Shown: positions 11,824 to 23,209, numbered from the stretch's first letter. The stretch is DNA of 64,000 nucleotides from Tetrapyrgos nigripes (GCA_013368315.1 JAACJM010000132.1:62001-126000), one strand, 5' to 3'. Notes: generated by a model from the sequence alone, not told the origin. Translations and numbers: made by a program.

Positions 11824-12507
11824 TAAGTATTCTCTTTTCAAGAGCTTGAGGGCTGTATCTTCTTCTCATGTATATTGATTATAGCTCTGAAACTCTGATT
11901 CTACACAATGATCTACACTCAGAAATTGAACCAGCAATATCCATTTTTTGTTGAATATCTTTACTGGAGTGTGGTCTAGCATCTTAAATTTTAACTCACC
12001 GGACTTGTTTCTGCCATGCTCATTCATATACTGACTTCATTCTGCTCCTTGCTCTCGTTCCCTGTTCCCAGAAACATTCACACTGAACCCAGCTGATGGC
12101 GCCACGGTTACCATGAATGGAGATGTTACCTTTGGATTCAAGGTTAGCATGTCCATCCTATTTATATGCAGTCCTTTACTATTGTGACTGCTGCCAATAC
12201 CGAGATGTCGCAAAACTCAACATCTTGGCTTCCTCCATTAACAAATTATATTGCTTCTATTGCTTCGAAGTCTTGACCCGTGCCAGCTTCCCCAAAGCTT
12301 AAACTTTCCAATCCGTCTGTTATTTTTACACTACTTTCTCCGAAATTTCATGTTGTTGTTAAGATTGTCGTTTTGTTTGATTTGATTTGACTCAATTAAT
12401 GCCTCACATTATGCTGGGCCGATTGCACATTTATTCACACCTGTTCTCATTGAAATGCACCTGTTTTCATTTCCAAAATTTTCAAAACTCAGACCTGTTT
12501 TCAACCC

Positions 12508-14957
12508 GTATTCATTGACTGGTTGACCTGTTTTGACAGACCATTCTGTCCATTCTGTCCACCCGTTTTGAAATAAGTGTACAGTACCTGTTTTCATTGC
12601 GTTTTCATGTAATTCCTGATACTTTAGTATGAGGGAGTGTAAGAACAATTTCTTTGACCTTGAAAAAACATGATAAACATGCACATATCACATGGTCAAA
12701 TCATGTGCAGTGTTGCCACGTTGAGAACTCCTCACCTTGGGCGGCGTTGCATATTTCCAAAGATCTCTGTGCAAACTTAAATTTTGGATTTTTTAGTGCC
12801 ATTTTTGCTCACCTGGGTCTACTCCATATGGTACTGATTTGAGGCTGAACAGCCATATGGAGTAGCTCCAGCGCTGAGCATAAATTCGTCATTTATGTTT
12901 GCCCAAAAGAACTTTCCAAATATGCATTGCTGCCTAAGGTGCCTATCAGCTTGCCGTTAAATGGATAGAAGCAAGCCGGCCTGCAGATAAAGCTATTTAC
13001 TCATTTACTTGTGGTTGCTATAAGCTTGGTAGCGTGCATGGCCCTCCAATAGCTAAAATGCAAAACTTGAATGGTTTGGCGCTCAGGCCAGGCTTTGGGC
13101 AGGCTTACTCGTGGATTATTACTTAGGGCACAATCATCAATCTCACTGTTCGCGTGGACTTTCGCATGTTTGAGGGCGGCGTTATACCATTCATAATCGC
13201 TGATAGTATTGAAGTGGCCATGCTAGGTGCTAAGTGGTTCGAAATAGCTAAGGAACTCATATTGTAGTAAATAATGTATGTTCAGTATCAGGTCTCGCGT
13301 CCTGTCAGTGGCGCGCTGCACTAAATGTAGTAAATCTAATCTAGTAAGATAAGCCAAATTTAGTAGTTCTCATGAAATTCTCGTGACAACTCTTGTGTAA
13401 GCATTACCTGATTCTTCAACCAGCACATTCCCATCAGGATTCGGCACATGCTTCACTGTCCGTCTCCTGTGATGGAAGGTGTCCTTTACCTGTTGGGATG
13501 GAACCTTTCAGAAATTTTGATGGACAAATTTTTTTTACTTTCTGAGTCTTGATCATGTCGAGAAAGTTGGGGATTGCGTTAAGCCTCACCTGATTCTTCA
13601 ACCGCATGGCGGGCATGATGTGCTGTGGGATGTACTTGTTATTCCCGAAAGCCTATAGCTTCAGACATTTGGCAAAGAAACCAGCTTATCGTCAAGAATT
13701 TGAATTGGATTTGGAGAAATACTTCCCACTCTTTTACTCATCTTGAGAAGGTCTTTTGACCACTTCTGACTCAGGATTATTCCACAAAGTTGCTATCTTT
13801 AACTACCATTCCTCTCAAATAATTATTGCAGAAAGTATTTGAGATAGTCACTTTCAGGTTTTCTGCACCATCTACTGTCTTCTTACCTTAGTTATTGATT
13901 GGAAATAGCTTACAAAGATAGAAAAGCCTTGAGGAGTATTAAAAGAGCTGTAAAAGTACACAGAATTCTCGTACTGGTCCTAATCTGGACATAGATCTGA
14001 TAAGAATACAGGTGCTTCACTGTCTGTCCTGTCATAATGCCTGAAGGTCTGGAGGCTCTCATATTATTTGAAACACTGTTTACTCAAGCTATCACTCAAG
14101 CTACTGGCTCAATTCATGACAGCTTGCATTTGGTCAGATACTAGAAAGTTTGAAAAGATAATTTTATCTTTATATTCATCCAGATTCCTTTTATTATTTT
14201 CACAACCACATGGATGCTAGATATGTATGAGCACTGTGTCTCTTTGATAGGTAAGTTAGTTTCAGATAAAAACCAGTGGTAAGCAATGAGAATCATCCAT
14301 GGTTGCCAGGTTGATCATACCTCAAGGCTCCAGTGAGAGAAATAGCGGTGTCACTCATTCATTGATGCACACATAACAGATGTTCCAGTCAACAAATGAT
14401 CATTCCATTTATCTGGTATCAACTATAGCATCTCTTCTGATTGCTGGAGAGTAATTTTATTTACACAATATTGACAGAACAGGCTTGAGCATAGACCTCA
14501 AATAAAATGAATTTAACCACAGCAATATTGTAAGAGATTGTACCTACATAGTGGAGAGCCCTCAATCTTGTGAAGTACTGCTAAGCAATATTACTACACA
14601 TATGTATATTTCCTGAACTTTGAGGAAGAGCAGTCAGCTACAGTAAATATTTGGGAATAAGTACTAGATATTGGCTGGAAAAAATAGGAGAACCTTGCTA
14701 AAGTGGTCTTAATGTTTTTGAGAGGCTGACAAAGCAGGGATAGTATGAACGAGAAACAATTTGCTGAGTAAGAAGTAGGTAGAGGAACATTGGACTAGTT
14801 ACCGTAAATAATGATAATTAGTAGCTTATATACTTACGGGGAGGAGTCAGAGTGAGTTGCGTAGACTGGATATGACTAGTACTTGACTGTACATTATGTG
14901 GCTGAGTCATAGAAAGGAATGAGTTGACTTAGTGAGCCAGAATGAAAAGGCAATTGG
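12508..14957. other. Interior of the 5.8-kb insertion, no gene seen
   Basis: No convincing coding region. A hairpin-forming pair ctactccatatgg / ccatatggagtag lies at 12821-12865 inside a longer imperfect inverted repeat starting gctcacctggg. The segment near 13880-13960 resembles 15600-15680 (cttaccttag..attg..aacagct), a direct repeat that may mark another very old element. Confidence 0.4.
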
Positions 14958-15386
14958 GAGCGCTTAGATAGTGATAACAAGGAGCTACAGGCTTGACTCA
15001 ACTAACAGACAGCAGTAAGTACTGGAACTGGTCCCAACAACAAAGAATGTATTAAATACCTAACAGACAGCAGTAAGTACTGGAACTACAGTGCCCATCA
15101 GTAAAGGTGAAAGAAGTAATGAAAAGGGGAATACACACCTGGTCCCAATGATGAAGAGGTCGAGATGGGGAACCAGGTGTCAGGACAGGGTTTATATATG
15201 TAAAAGTAAAGCTGTAAGGGAGGCTGTAAGGAAAGCTGTAAAGGAAGCTGTCAAGAAGCTGTATTGAAGCTGTATTGGAGAAATGAAAGGTCTGGTGTGT
15301 AGCATGTGGAACAAGAGTCATATGGTGTAAAGATCTGAGGATATGGAGATAAGAAGAAATAAATAGTACCAAATATAGACGTCACA
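14958..15386 (-). repeat. Inverted, diverged copy of the 8646 solo LTR
   Basis: Read on the minus strand, this matches the LTR at 8646-9039 almost throughout (tgacgtctatatttggtact, the tacagctt units, acatatataaaccctg). It carries an extra segment that duplicates the 26-bp agttccagtacttactgctg block (15003-15028 and 15061-15086). The left border is uncertain because similarity fades near 14958. The target duplication was not identified. Confidence 0.75.
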
Positions 15387-16424
15387 ACAGAGTGTGGAAA
15401 GAATACCTGGTATAGCTGCTGAGTCTTTATGCCGCAGGTTCAGGCCACGTGATGGCCTCTATCGTGAAACTGACATCTCAAGTCTTAGATATCCCAACTG
15501 TGGCTAATAGCTCTCCTCAAGCTCAATACTTATACTTATGTGCAGTCATTTTTCCCAGTGGTTCTTTGTACTCTAGAAGCTCTATACTATGTACATGGAC
15601 AACCATCCACTTATCCTCTTACCTTAGTGAGTGATTGGGAACAGCTCACAAAAATACAGAAGCCCGTAAAAGTATGTAGAAAATCAGCTGTATGTGTGCC
15701 TGATAGAAAATTTTAATTTGTTTTAGAACAGTTTTTTACTCATCTAGTAATGCATGCAATTGAACGCATTTAAGCTTTGAGTCTCGTATTGTAGTGAAAA
15801 CTCATAAACCAGAATTTCACTGGTGAAGCTCCCTATCTTTATTGCATACCTGAGTACTACCTCATCATAAATACCCTCAAGAGGAAGGGATCTGACTTGA
15901 AGCATTTGAACCATTAATAGATAAGAAAATGTGTATTTATGCAGCCCAACTAGCAACAGGACAGTAATGTCTACCTACAGACTGGGGGAGATAAAAAAAT
16001 ATCCTGTAGTGTGCACTATGAGTACTGTTCACTCCTATCTACCCTAGACTTACCTCCTATTGACACCATTCCAAGTTGCAGGGGCACAAACTCGTCATCG
16101 TCGTTATACGTGCAGTTACGTACAGTTGATGGTCCACAGACCCGGGGAGTCAAAAAAAGAGAGCACAGCGAGTACTCCCACTTCCTATCTACCCAAGACT
16201 GTTCTGAGTTCGAGGCACATACTCGTTGTTGTCGTTGTACGTGCTGGTTGGTGGCTTACATTGGATCTACAGACCTGAGTTCTTGAATGAACACCCTGTA
16301 ATATTCACTGTCAGTGCTAACAGATTTGGCCTATAAAATGCTCACCTTTGTTTAGCACTGTTATGCGTTGCAGGGCCATAATCATTGTCTCTGTAGGTAT
16401 TGGGGCTGCTGATTAGTAATGAAA
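15387..16424. other. Repeat debris, no gene seen
   Basis: No gene recognised. Two imperfect copies of about 130 bp, both with cctatctaccc..gac, a cgt-rich block and a trailing cagacc, lie at about 16030-16145 and 16180-16285 as a direct duplication. Confidence 0.4.
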
Positions 16425-16538
16425 GATAAGATAGGACCAGCAAGATTTTTTCTTGCTGCGTGTTTTTGGTCCTATCTTATCGTATCTTATCAAGGTTCAA
16501 AAAACCTGCGCAGATTCTTATCTTGCGCAGGTTTTTTG
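16425..16538. repeat. Twin strong hairpins
   Basis: The first stem is gataagataggacc (16425-16438) against ggtcctatcttatc (16468-16481), with an inner agcaaga / tcttgct stem. The second is caaaaaacctgcgca (16498-16512) against tgcgcaggttttttg (16524-16538), a perfect 15-bp stem with an 11-nt loop. They lie immediately before the TTACGAGGCC repeat at 16570. Confidence 0.7.
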
Positions 16539-16569
16539 AAACTTTAAGGTATATGTATAAGATATGGGA

Positions 16570-16812
16570 TTACGAGGCCCTTTAGGGTCTCGTTCTTATA
16601 ACCTGACGTTTCTGCGTGTGGCTATGCTCGATAACTCCACCGGTCCCCGGTGCCATTTGATCACCGTAACCGGTCATCGGCCGTTGCCGCAAAGGCGCGT
16701 GATCTGCAACGCTCATCATCTTTCACCCTTACTCATCGCTGCTCACCATCCATGAACTGATTACTTGGGCCTCGTTACTGCCACGCGAAGCGGTGGCCCA
16801 CAGCTCCTTCAT
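16570..16812 (+). mobile_element. TTACGAGGCC-family short element
   Basis: It starts TTACGAGGCCCTTTAGGG, has the gtgtggctatgctcg block, and ends with the hairpin module ggcctcgttactGCCACGCGAAGCGGTGGCcca. A closely similar inverted copy occurs at 26735-26976. It is GC-richer than its surroundings. No coding capacity and no clear target duplication. Confidence 0.6.
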
Positions 16813-16839
16813 AGTGAGCGGGGCATTGTACGCAGTCAA

Positions 16840-17153
16840 TCAAACATCAACTCCAGTGGAAAGCATTGATATAATAGAATAAAATCTTCAATGAAACGAG
16901 GAAATGTGGGCCATCGCTGATGCGTGGCATATACACAAGGCCCATTGAAGCAACAACTGTCAACTGTGAATCTGTGATGCTGCTGAGCTCTGAGTTTAAA
17001 TTCCGGCCAAACAGCAGAAGCACTGCAACAATACGGGAATTGCCGAAATGCGGATCGGAGTGAAAAAGATAACCGAACCGGTGGACCATTTGAGCATAGC
17101 CACACAGCAAATGGTGGGTTTGTAAGAACAAGTCCCTTAAAAGGGCCTCGTAA
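16840..17153 (-). mobile_element. Second TTACGAGGCC-family element, facing the first
   Basis: The right end is the inverse of TTACGAGGCCCTTTTAAGGG (17134-17153), followed inward by gtgtggctatgctca on the minus strand. The far end carries a degenerate gcgtggcatatacacaaggccc module near 16921-16942. It lies head-on to 16570-16812, separated by about 30 bp. Confidence 0.5.
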
Positions 17154-18109
17154 AAGAGACGACCTACCTGCGTTAGTGAAGTTCAATGAAACCTTTCTGG
17201 AATAAAGCTGCAAGGTTCCCCTTTTTTTGCAGCCAAAGAGCACTCGCGTTCAGGTCAAGGCACTTGGCACTTACTTCAGCAGTGCAGTAGATAATGAGAG
17301 GGGGAGTTGAGGCTGGAGTGGAGGGGGGAAGGAGGCATACAACCTGCAAGCGACCGTCGACATGTCACCAGAGGTGACTAAGGCAGCTGACACAAGTACG
17401 TGGACTGCCGAGCCAACTAATTGCTGCGCCTTCTAACGCGAGTCAAGAAAAATCAGGCAAGAGAAGATATAGGCGGATTCGTGACAACCCAGAGAGGCCG
17501 CCCGTACAGTAAATGACATTAGGATGAAAGGAAAGGGCTACTACGACATTTCAGTAGATTAAGTACTACAAAGGCCGTAGTAGGGTAACGGTAAAAACCT
17601 GCGGGGGAAAATCACTTTGGGAGAAAGCCCCTCGCCAGGAAAAGTTTGCCACTACTCGGGAGAGAATGTGAACTGAGGGTGGGAATGGGAGGGTGAGCGA
17701 AAAATTTCTCGAGTGAACGGCGAGTGAACGAGAGAAATAAACTAAGAAGAAAGAACAGAAAGGGAAAGTATATATAAGGTGAATGATGGAAATATGAAAA
17801 AGATGAAGGATGTGGGGAAGGTTGTAAGAGGAATGTTTGAGGAGGATGTTTGGAAGGATGCAGGAGATTAGCAATTTCACTGAATTGTGATCGGATCACA
17901 AACTGCTAGTAAGGAGGGTCCGATCTCGATGAGATGTATGAACCAAGATGGAGGATAGGAAAGGATAAGGAGTGGAGGAAGTGAGAATGCTAGACTCTGA
18001 AGCACTCGCAATTAGACTATATTAAAGTAAACATTAACCACGATTAGCTGAGACCACGTCAGCAAAGCATGTCAGCAAATAAAATAAAACTACTGAAAAA
18101 CGGGTACAA
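17154..18109. other. Interior of the 5.8-kb insertion, right part
   Basis: No gene recognised. A TATA-like aagtatatataagg lies at about 17765-17778. The neighbouring purine-rich plus strand (pyrimidine-rich minus strand) resembles the composition of the G1/G2 LTRs, so a very diverged LTR is possible, but I could not find a second copy. Confidence 0.3.
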
Positions 18110-18274
18110 CTTTTGAGAAAAAGTTTGAGAACGGGTCTGAGATTTGAAAAAGTTTGAAAACGGGTGCATATTTAAATGAAAACGGGTACCTGAATAAATG
18201 TGCATTTCGAGCAGCATAATTCCTCGCTATAACTCGAGGACTGGTTACTGATTGACCTGAAAATGGAACATGGA

Positions 18275-18660
18275 ACAGAATCTTAGCTGCAGGAGACGCG
18301 GCCAACTCTGCCTCAGGAGAGAAACCTGCTGGATATAACACCGATGGGTTTGATATTTCGGCTGATAGTGTGATGGTCGAGAACAGCGTTATCATGAATC
18401 AAGGTGAGTTGAAGCCTGTTCTATTCTCGTCCAAATCAATCTCAAACGCGATTAAACAGACGACTGTCTTGCCATCAACCGTGGCACCTCCATCACCTTC
18501 CAAAACAACCGATGCTCAGGCGGACACAGTATCTCGGTAGGATATATCGACTCTGATCGCGTCGTGTCGGATGTACACATTACGGGAAACACTGTGACGA
18601 ATTTGATGCAATGTGTTTTAGGATTAAGACGGATGCAAACGCTACTGGGAGTAGTGATGA
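18275..18660 (+). pseudogene. Polygalacturonase (GH28), C-terminal half, broken
   Basis: The frame reads LAAGDAANSASGEKPAGYN, then the active-site block NTDGFDIS. After an in-phase intron (18404-18459) come DDCLAIN and CSGGHSISVG. These hold the GH28 aspartates (NTD, DD) and the histidine; the usual GHG is GHS here. The substrate-binding RIK motif (FRIKTDANATGSS, about 18617-18655) follows only after a two-base slip. Nothing of the usual C-terminus is recognised beyond it. It lies in the same orientation as the N-terminal exons at 10908-12142 and does not overlap them in protein space, so they are most simply two ends of one gene split by the 12424-18204 insertion. Two separate relics remain possible. 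Confidence 0.85.
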
Positions 18661-18761
18661 GTGTGTCTATCCTCTATTCTCTATTCGCATTCGCAGATTC
18701 TTCTCAAAATCCACGAGCGAGGTGCTGATTTTACGTTCCCTTTTTCTTCTTAATCATAGTC

Positions 18762-19260
18762 TTGGACTTGAGGAGCATTTGGATGGTACATCATATTGAG
18801 ATACATAAAGTCCCCGTATCCATGCTGATTCACTCATTCCTGGGCGATACCAGGGAAGCACGAGATGGTGCTGCCACCATACCTGTCCCTCATGAATTCC
18901 TGCCTAACTGGTATGTCGAGGATAGTCTTTATGAGGTTGATGGGTATCGGATCCAGTTGAATGCCTTCAAGTTGGAGACGGCTGTGGAAGGCTTTGTTGC
19001 TGAGCATCATCTTTTCCTCGATTTTGGTCATCTTGGTCTTGGGCTAGGATGTTTCAAAGACGACGCATCAGTGGAAGACACACGTTTTTCAGCTTTTTAA
19101 ACATTCTTTTCAACTCCCGTTTCCTCCTCTCTGATCTCAGAATTCGATCAAAAACACGAACGAAAATGCCCTGGAGTTTTATTCTGCGCCGTTTGTGTGC
19201 CCTGTTAGTACTACCGGAAGGAGACTCCGAGTTGTGATCAACGTCCTCACTCCCTTCCAA
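18762..19260. other. Unidentified ORFs on both strands
   Basis: An open frame runs on the plus strand from 18762 to 19100 (112 codons, with GDTREARDGAATIPVPHEF). Minus-strand frames run 19260-19054 (basic: HKRRRIKLQG, then RILRSERRKRELKRMFKKL) and 19031-18834. I recognise no family on either strand and cannot tell which is real. It may be the remnant of a gene next to the polygalacturonase. Confidence 0.2.
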
Positions 19261-19381
19261 TGAGTGCGCTCCATCATCAATCTCCAGTGATGTTCGAATT
19301 GAAGTATTTGGGAGAGGTTAAGATGAAACGCAGCTTACGCGTCAACGGGGAGCTTGAATTCATCAGCATTTTGTCTGATCA

Positions 19382-19431
19382 CTTACAGGCACTTGCGGCC
19401 GCTTACACAAGTGCTTGCAAGTGCCTGTAAG
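19382..19431. repeat. Short inverted repeat, MITE-like
   Basis: cttacaggcacttgc (19382-19396) and gcaagtgcctgtaag (19417-19431) form a perfect 15-bp stem around a 20-nt loop. Related taagtcc/ggactta words recur at 19760-19810. No target duplication was assigned. Confidence 0.55.
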
Positions 19432-19832
19432 CTGGAAGTTTGTAAGTTCGTAAGCCCACGCAAATTTTCAGACATGCCGATTTAAAAGGTAGGCTGGGGA
19501 CTTGTCCTTTTCTTTTCCCCCTCCATACCATATACCTATGAGTCTGTTGAAGTCATCTAAATGGTAGGAGGTGATAGTTGTTGCTGTATAGAGACATTGT
19601 CTTCACTAGAGGACTTTCTGCGGAAATGGCTCTACGTACCATTAAAGTATATGTATTCGCATGCAGAAACTTGAAAGTCATTTTAGATGTCATATTCATC
19701 ACTTCAATAGTATTGTGGGCCTTTCTAATGCTGAGAAGGCGTAAAAACTGAAGCGCCTGAACTTGCGGACTTACGGGTGAGCGGGTAAGTCGCGTAAGTC
19801 CGTGAGTAAATATACCGATTTGCTGATGTTTC

Positions 19833-20600
19833 AGCTCTGGCAATGTGAAGCTCGAACACAAAACTACAGCCAGCAAGAGCCGCAAATCAGGGGGCCGTCG
19901 TAAATGTACAAATAATGTCAAGCTACATGTCAGTACATCCTCTCTCTTGCTGCTCAGTTTCTGACTCAGGATCGATTCAAGGCTGAGGTCTATGCCAAAG
20001 ATATTATGACGGCGAGCATTTATCAATTGGGGACACATAACGAAGCTGCAAAGCTGGCACCCTCACTTTATCTGAGGCAGATAATTCTCATGGATGCTAG
20101 TATAGCCGACATGACAGCTGGTCGTATTCAAAGGCGTACGTTGCATGACTCTGCCTTTACATGACTCAACCTTATTATCTCAGAGCTCATTCATGACTTT
20201 GATCGTTTCGATGTGCCCTTATACCGTCGCCCGGATAATAAGCAAATACTGAATATGGTCAGCAACGTTCGACGTAGAGAAAGGCTTATCAGCAATCCAC
20301 TCCTGGCAATAGGGATATTTGCCAAGCACAATCCGGACAAAGTCTTCAGGTAAGTGAGATTTTGACACTATATCAATTTTAGAAAACTAAATTGGCAATA
20401 GCTATGTATACTCCTCAAATGAAGCATTTATTAAATTCCAAGTTGGCATCAAGAATGATTACTGTGTGCAAAACATGGTACTGTATGCCCGAGCAAATGG
20501 ATTGGGACTGGATTCATCCTATCGTAACAAAAATGAGGATAGAGCACCTGTTACTTTTCTGGTCACCTTGGATAAAAACAAGAGGATGTTACCAGGGACA
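19833..20600 (+). pseudogene. MULE-like transposase fragment with three introns
   Basis: Four exons join in phase: 19833-19905, 19958-20135, 20184-20349 and 20402 to about 20600, with GT-AG introns of 48-52 bp. The product has a basic segment (SKSRKSGGRRK), then LTQDRFKAEVYAKDI, and ends with LGLDSSYRNKNEDRAPVTFL followed by VTLDKNKRMLPG. I associate that pattern with the start of the DDE domain of basidiomycete MULE/FAR1-like transposases; the Asp in LDSSY would be the first catalytic residue. The rest of the catalytic domain is absent. After RMLPGT the sequence changes to A/T-rich tgctgaat repeats. The start codon was not identified. A domesticated host gene cut short is an alternative. Confidence 0.5.
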
Positions 20601-21010
20601 AAATGCTGAATCATTCAACAATAGAATTTATGGAATGCTGGATCAGAATAGCTCCTACATGTCTAAAATGTCGACTCAGTGGGACAGTATAAGTTATGAA
20701 ATGCTGAATCAGTGAAAAGTAAAATCTATGGAATGCTGAATTAGACGAGAGTCGGGATGGTCAAAATGCTGAATCAGTGAAAAGTAAATTTTACGAAATG
20801 CTGAATTAGCCAAAGGTGTAATATATTGAATGCTAACTTGGTGCTATTCTGAGTAGGTCAAAAATGCTACATTACACCTTGCGATCTCATTATCTGGATG
20901 CTGACTTGGCGGTTGCCACAACTTCAAATTCAAAATGCTGGATATGTAGTTTCCGAATGGCAAAAACATATCCTGCATTTACGATTTAGGTTTTTCCTGA
21001 AGGAACAAAT
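20600..21010 (+). repeat. aaatgctgaat repeat region
   Basis: The words aaatgctgaatcag and gaatgctgaatta recur six or more times at irregular spacing. The end (gtagtttccgaatggcaaaaacatatcctgca) matches 54105-54145, where a related tandem array also precedes it, so both are members of one repeat family. Confidence 0.55.
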
Positions 21011-21132
21011 TATATTATACATGAAACTAGCTATCAATACCATCGTTCTGCTTAGGCTTATCGTCTGGTTCTCTGCTCGTGTTGTTGTAATCCGTTGAAG
21101 TAAGGAGTCGCGTTGAACTTGAGAATACTAAG

Positions 21133-22712
21133 CTATATCGCATTTCTGATATCGTTCAAGCTATCGACGCTAACGCCAAGTTGGACTCGGACAATAATGA
21201 GGGTTGGTGCTAATCCCTGCATGATGAATTAATCAAATTATTCAACTCGATGAATGCGGCGTTTTCAAAAATTTTACTTACAGCGATGGTCGACACGACG
21301 GGATACAAGCTTGGAGCAACAGAACCAGCATGCAAAATGACGAGAAAAGTAATCAAGGCGGCGGGGTATAGAAGGCCGGATTCAAGTCTAAAGATATTTT
21401 GAATTTATTAATTACTACATAGACAATTGTATGAGAAAAAAACTCACATTAACACCAAGGTCGTCCAATAACGCTTCTTGATTTGCCCAACCCCCTCCGA
21501 GGAGACATCGTGGCTTATTTTCTCCAGCTCTCTCATGATCCACCAAACCCTTCCAGCTGGATTAAATTTTAAAGGGCGCCCCTCAGTTAGTGAAATTAAA
21601 ATGTTTTCAAGTATTACTAACCACTCACCAATCAAGAGAGTCAAGAGTAAATTAGGAATGACATTAATACCAAAAAAAACCTGCATAATCCTATTCGCCA
21701 CATTGAATTTTTTTTGGGTTGTTCCATGAGAAGGGTCATCGGCAAAAAGGACAACCATCAAGATAATGACTGCTGAAAATCCAAGAGCTTCATGGAAACT
21801 CGATGTAAATTCATTGATCCGTAACTTCTTTTGAAAGTCTACGCACAATTGACAATGACAGAAAGAACCATCGGGAAAAGAATGACTTTGAATCTTGAAT
21901 TCCAGACAATGTAGCAGCGGCGCATCTGATAATAATGTGATGTAGTACCGTAATCAGAAATTCAGAAAAAAGTACTTACTAATACACAGTCCGACAGGAA
22001 ACTGCAATTGCACTAGCACTGAGCTGCCGCTTTCACAAGCTAAACAAACTATAAGGTACATACTTTGCCAGAATAAATCCCATTTCTGCGATCATTCTGG
22101 GAATTAAAAAGGAAAATAAATCACGCTGAGAAACTGCCAAAGAGAGTACTACTTACTGCATAGATATTTCAAATTGGTGACTCTCCGTGGTAGAAAGTCC
22201 CAGATGAAGCCCACCCAGGCCAAACGTTTCATAAAGAAGTGAAGCATTCGAAATGAGATCGGTAACTGTGACCGCCGTAGTTATGAGGAAGATGAGTACA
22301 AGGGCACAAACATCCCATCGAATGCCTGAATTGTTCTGTCTTTTGAATTTCATGACATACATGGACACTCCAAAAGTCACCATGTAGCAGCCTTGAAGGT
22401 AATAAGGACAAGACTACAGTGTTTTGAGGCAACGCACCATAAACTAAGCACTCTAGCTTGAAATTAAGAAAAATACAATTATGCTTTGATGAAAGACAGG
22501 TAATAATTCAACGGACAGACTTACCGCAGATTGCACCAAGTAGAGCTTAACACTAAGCCGACTGGCAGCGATATCCTGGCCGTCACCGAGAACTAGATCG
22601 GAGTCTGGCCTATTTTCCCAACCAGTCAACATTGTGGGGAAGAAGGGGTATAGCATACGTAGGATGGGCTTACTTATATGTACTGCATTTCAGCGATTTG
22701 ATCGGTACCCAT
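21133..22712 (-). CDS. Putative seven-transmembrane protein (agaricomycete family), intact, ten exons
   Basis: My ten-exon model is 22712-22684, 22609-22525, 22413-22157, 22096-22064, 22001-21980, 21925-21847, 21772-21629, 21556-21448, 21387-21282 and 21216-21133. All introns are GT-AG, the exons total 948 nt, and the product is an uninterrupted 315-residue protein with a TAG stop. Hydrophobic segments alternate with family-like words: GCYMVTFGVSMYVMKFKR, LMRRCYIVWNSRFKVILFP, LLLTLLIAGRVWWIMREL, LESGLLYPAALITFLVIL and PTLIIVRVQLGVSV. I associate these with a large agaricomycete family of seven-helix membrane proteins of unknown function. It is the only gene here that looks intact, and it has no transposon in its introns. 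The first two exon borders are the least certain. Function unknown. Confidence 0.78.
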
Positions 22713-23209
22713 AAGTATTTTTACAAAACTGTCCCGAACGAAAAGATGGAGATGTTGATTTGGATGCGGGATGTTGCCGTTTGATCATAGTTACGTTGGT
22801 GGTAGTTGAACGGTGATTTGGCGGCGAGACACAAAATTACACTCCATGCTTCTCTCAACTCTTCCATCGAAGTTACAACCAGATTGCAGCTCGGTGATAA
22901 TTGGGTTATGAGAGTTATAACCCAGTTGTATTGGACTAGAGTCCAATATAATCCAATATAATCCTCAAAATAGGGTTGTCATGGAGAGTAATTTTGTGTG
23001 ATATGACAGCAGCGAGGCGTTGAGGCGTTGAGGTTCCATCCTCAGTACTATTTATCTCCACATCCTAGAGCCAAAATGGCGGTTCATATAATCGTGATTG
23101 TGATGCATGTCAATGCATTGGCCAGAGGCACCCGAGGATTCCCTAGGAGAAGTCCTATTAGGGCGTTGACCGATTGATATATGAAAGATGATCAACAAAG
23201 AAGAAGCTT
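22713..23209. other. Upstream region of the seven-transmembrane gene
   Basis: No gene seen. Short palindromes such as gggttatgagagttataaccc (22901-22924 region) and tggactagagtcca lie here. It probably includes the promoter of the minus-strand gene starting at 22712. No clear TATA box was found. Confidence 0.35.

Larger units (their letters stand above)
10908..12142 (+). pseudogene. Polygalacturonase (GH28), N-terminal exons, broken
   Basis: Fungal GH28 endopolygalacturonases are secreted and hydrolyse pectin. ATG 10908 starts a signal-peptide-like stretch (MKSLSTLVPIVLLLLLL). A frameshift near 10960 leads into a second frame with the family's N-terminal pattern CTGKISSLSGVAAAQECTT, preceded by an in-frame TGA. 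Introns: 11084-11146, then 11175-12071. Exon 2 (11147-11174) encodes IKAFTVTTG. Exon 3 (12072-12142) encodes QTFTLNPADGATVTMNGD and joins in phase. The 897-bp second intron is far larger than normal and contains transposon pieces (11252-11400 and 11692-11823). The next part of the gene is missing; the C-terminal half appears at 18275. Confidence 0.8.
12424..18204. mobile_element. 5.8-kb insertion with long imperfect inverted repeats
   Basis: The left end (12424 to about 12507: TGCACATTTATTC, then spaced cctgttttcatt and ctcagacctgttttc blocks) matches the inverse of 18110-18204 (TGCACATTTATTC, cccgttttcatt, ctcagacccgttctc). The pair brackets the gap between the two polygalacturonase halves. 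No target duplication could be matched (gggccgat against tttcgagc) and no transposase was recognised inside. The interior is itself repeat-laden: an LTR at about 14958-15386, hairpins at 16425-16538 and TTACGAGGCC-family repeats at 16570-17153. It may be a large non-autonomous DNA transposon or an element whose core was replaced by later insertions. The middle of the polygalacturonase gene was lost with the event. Confidence 0.6.

Noticed and set aside
12424..18204. hAT or Zisupton-type element on the strength of its inverted ends
   Set aside because: No 8-bp target duplication or transposase could be found, so superfamily was left open.
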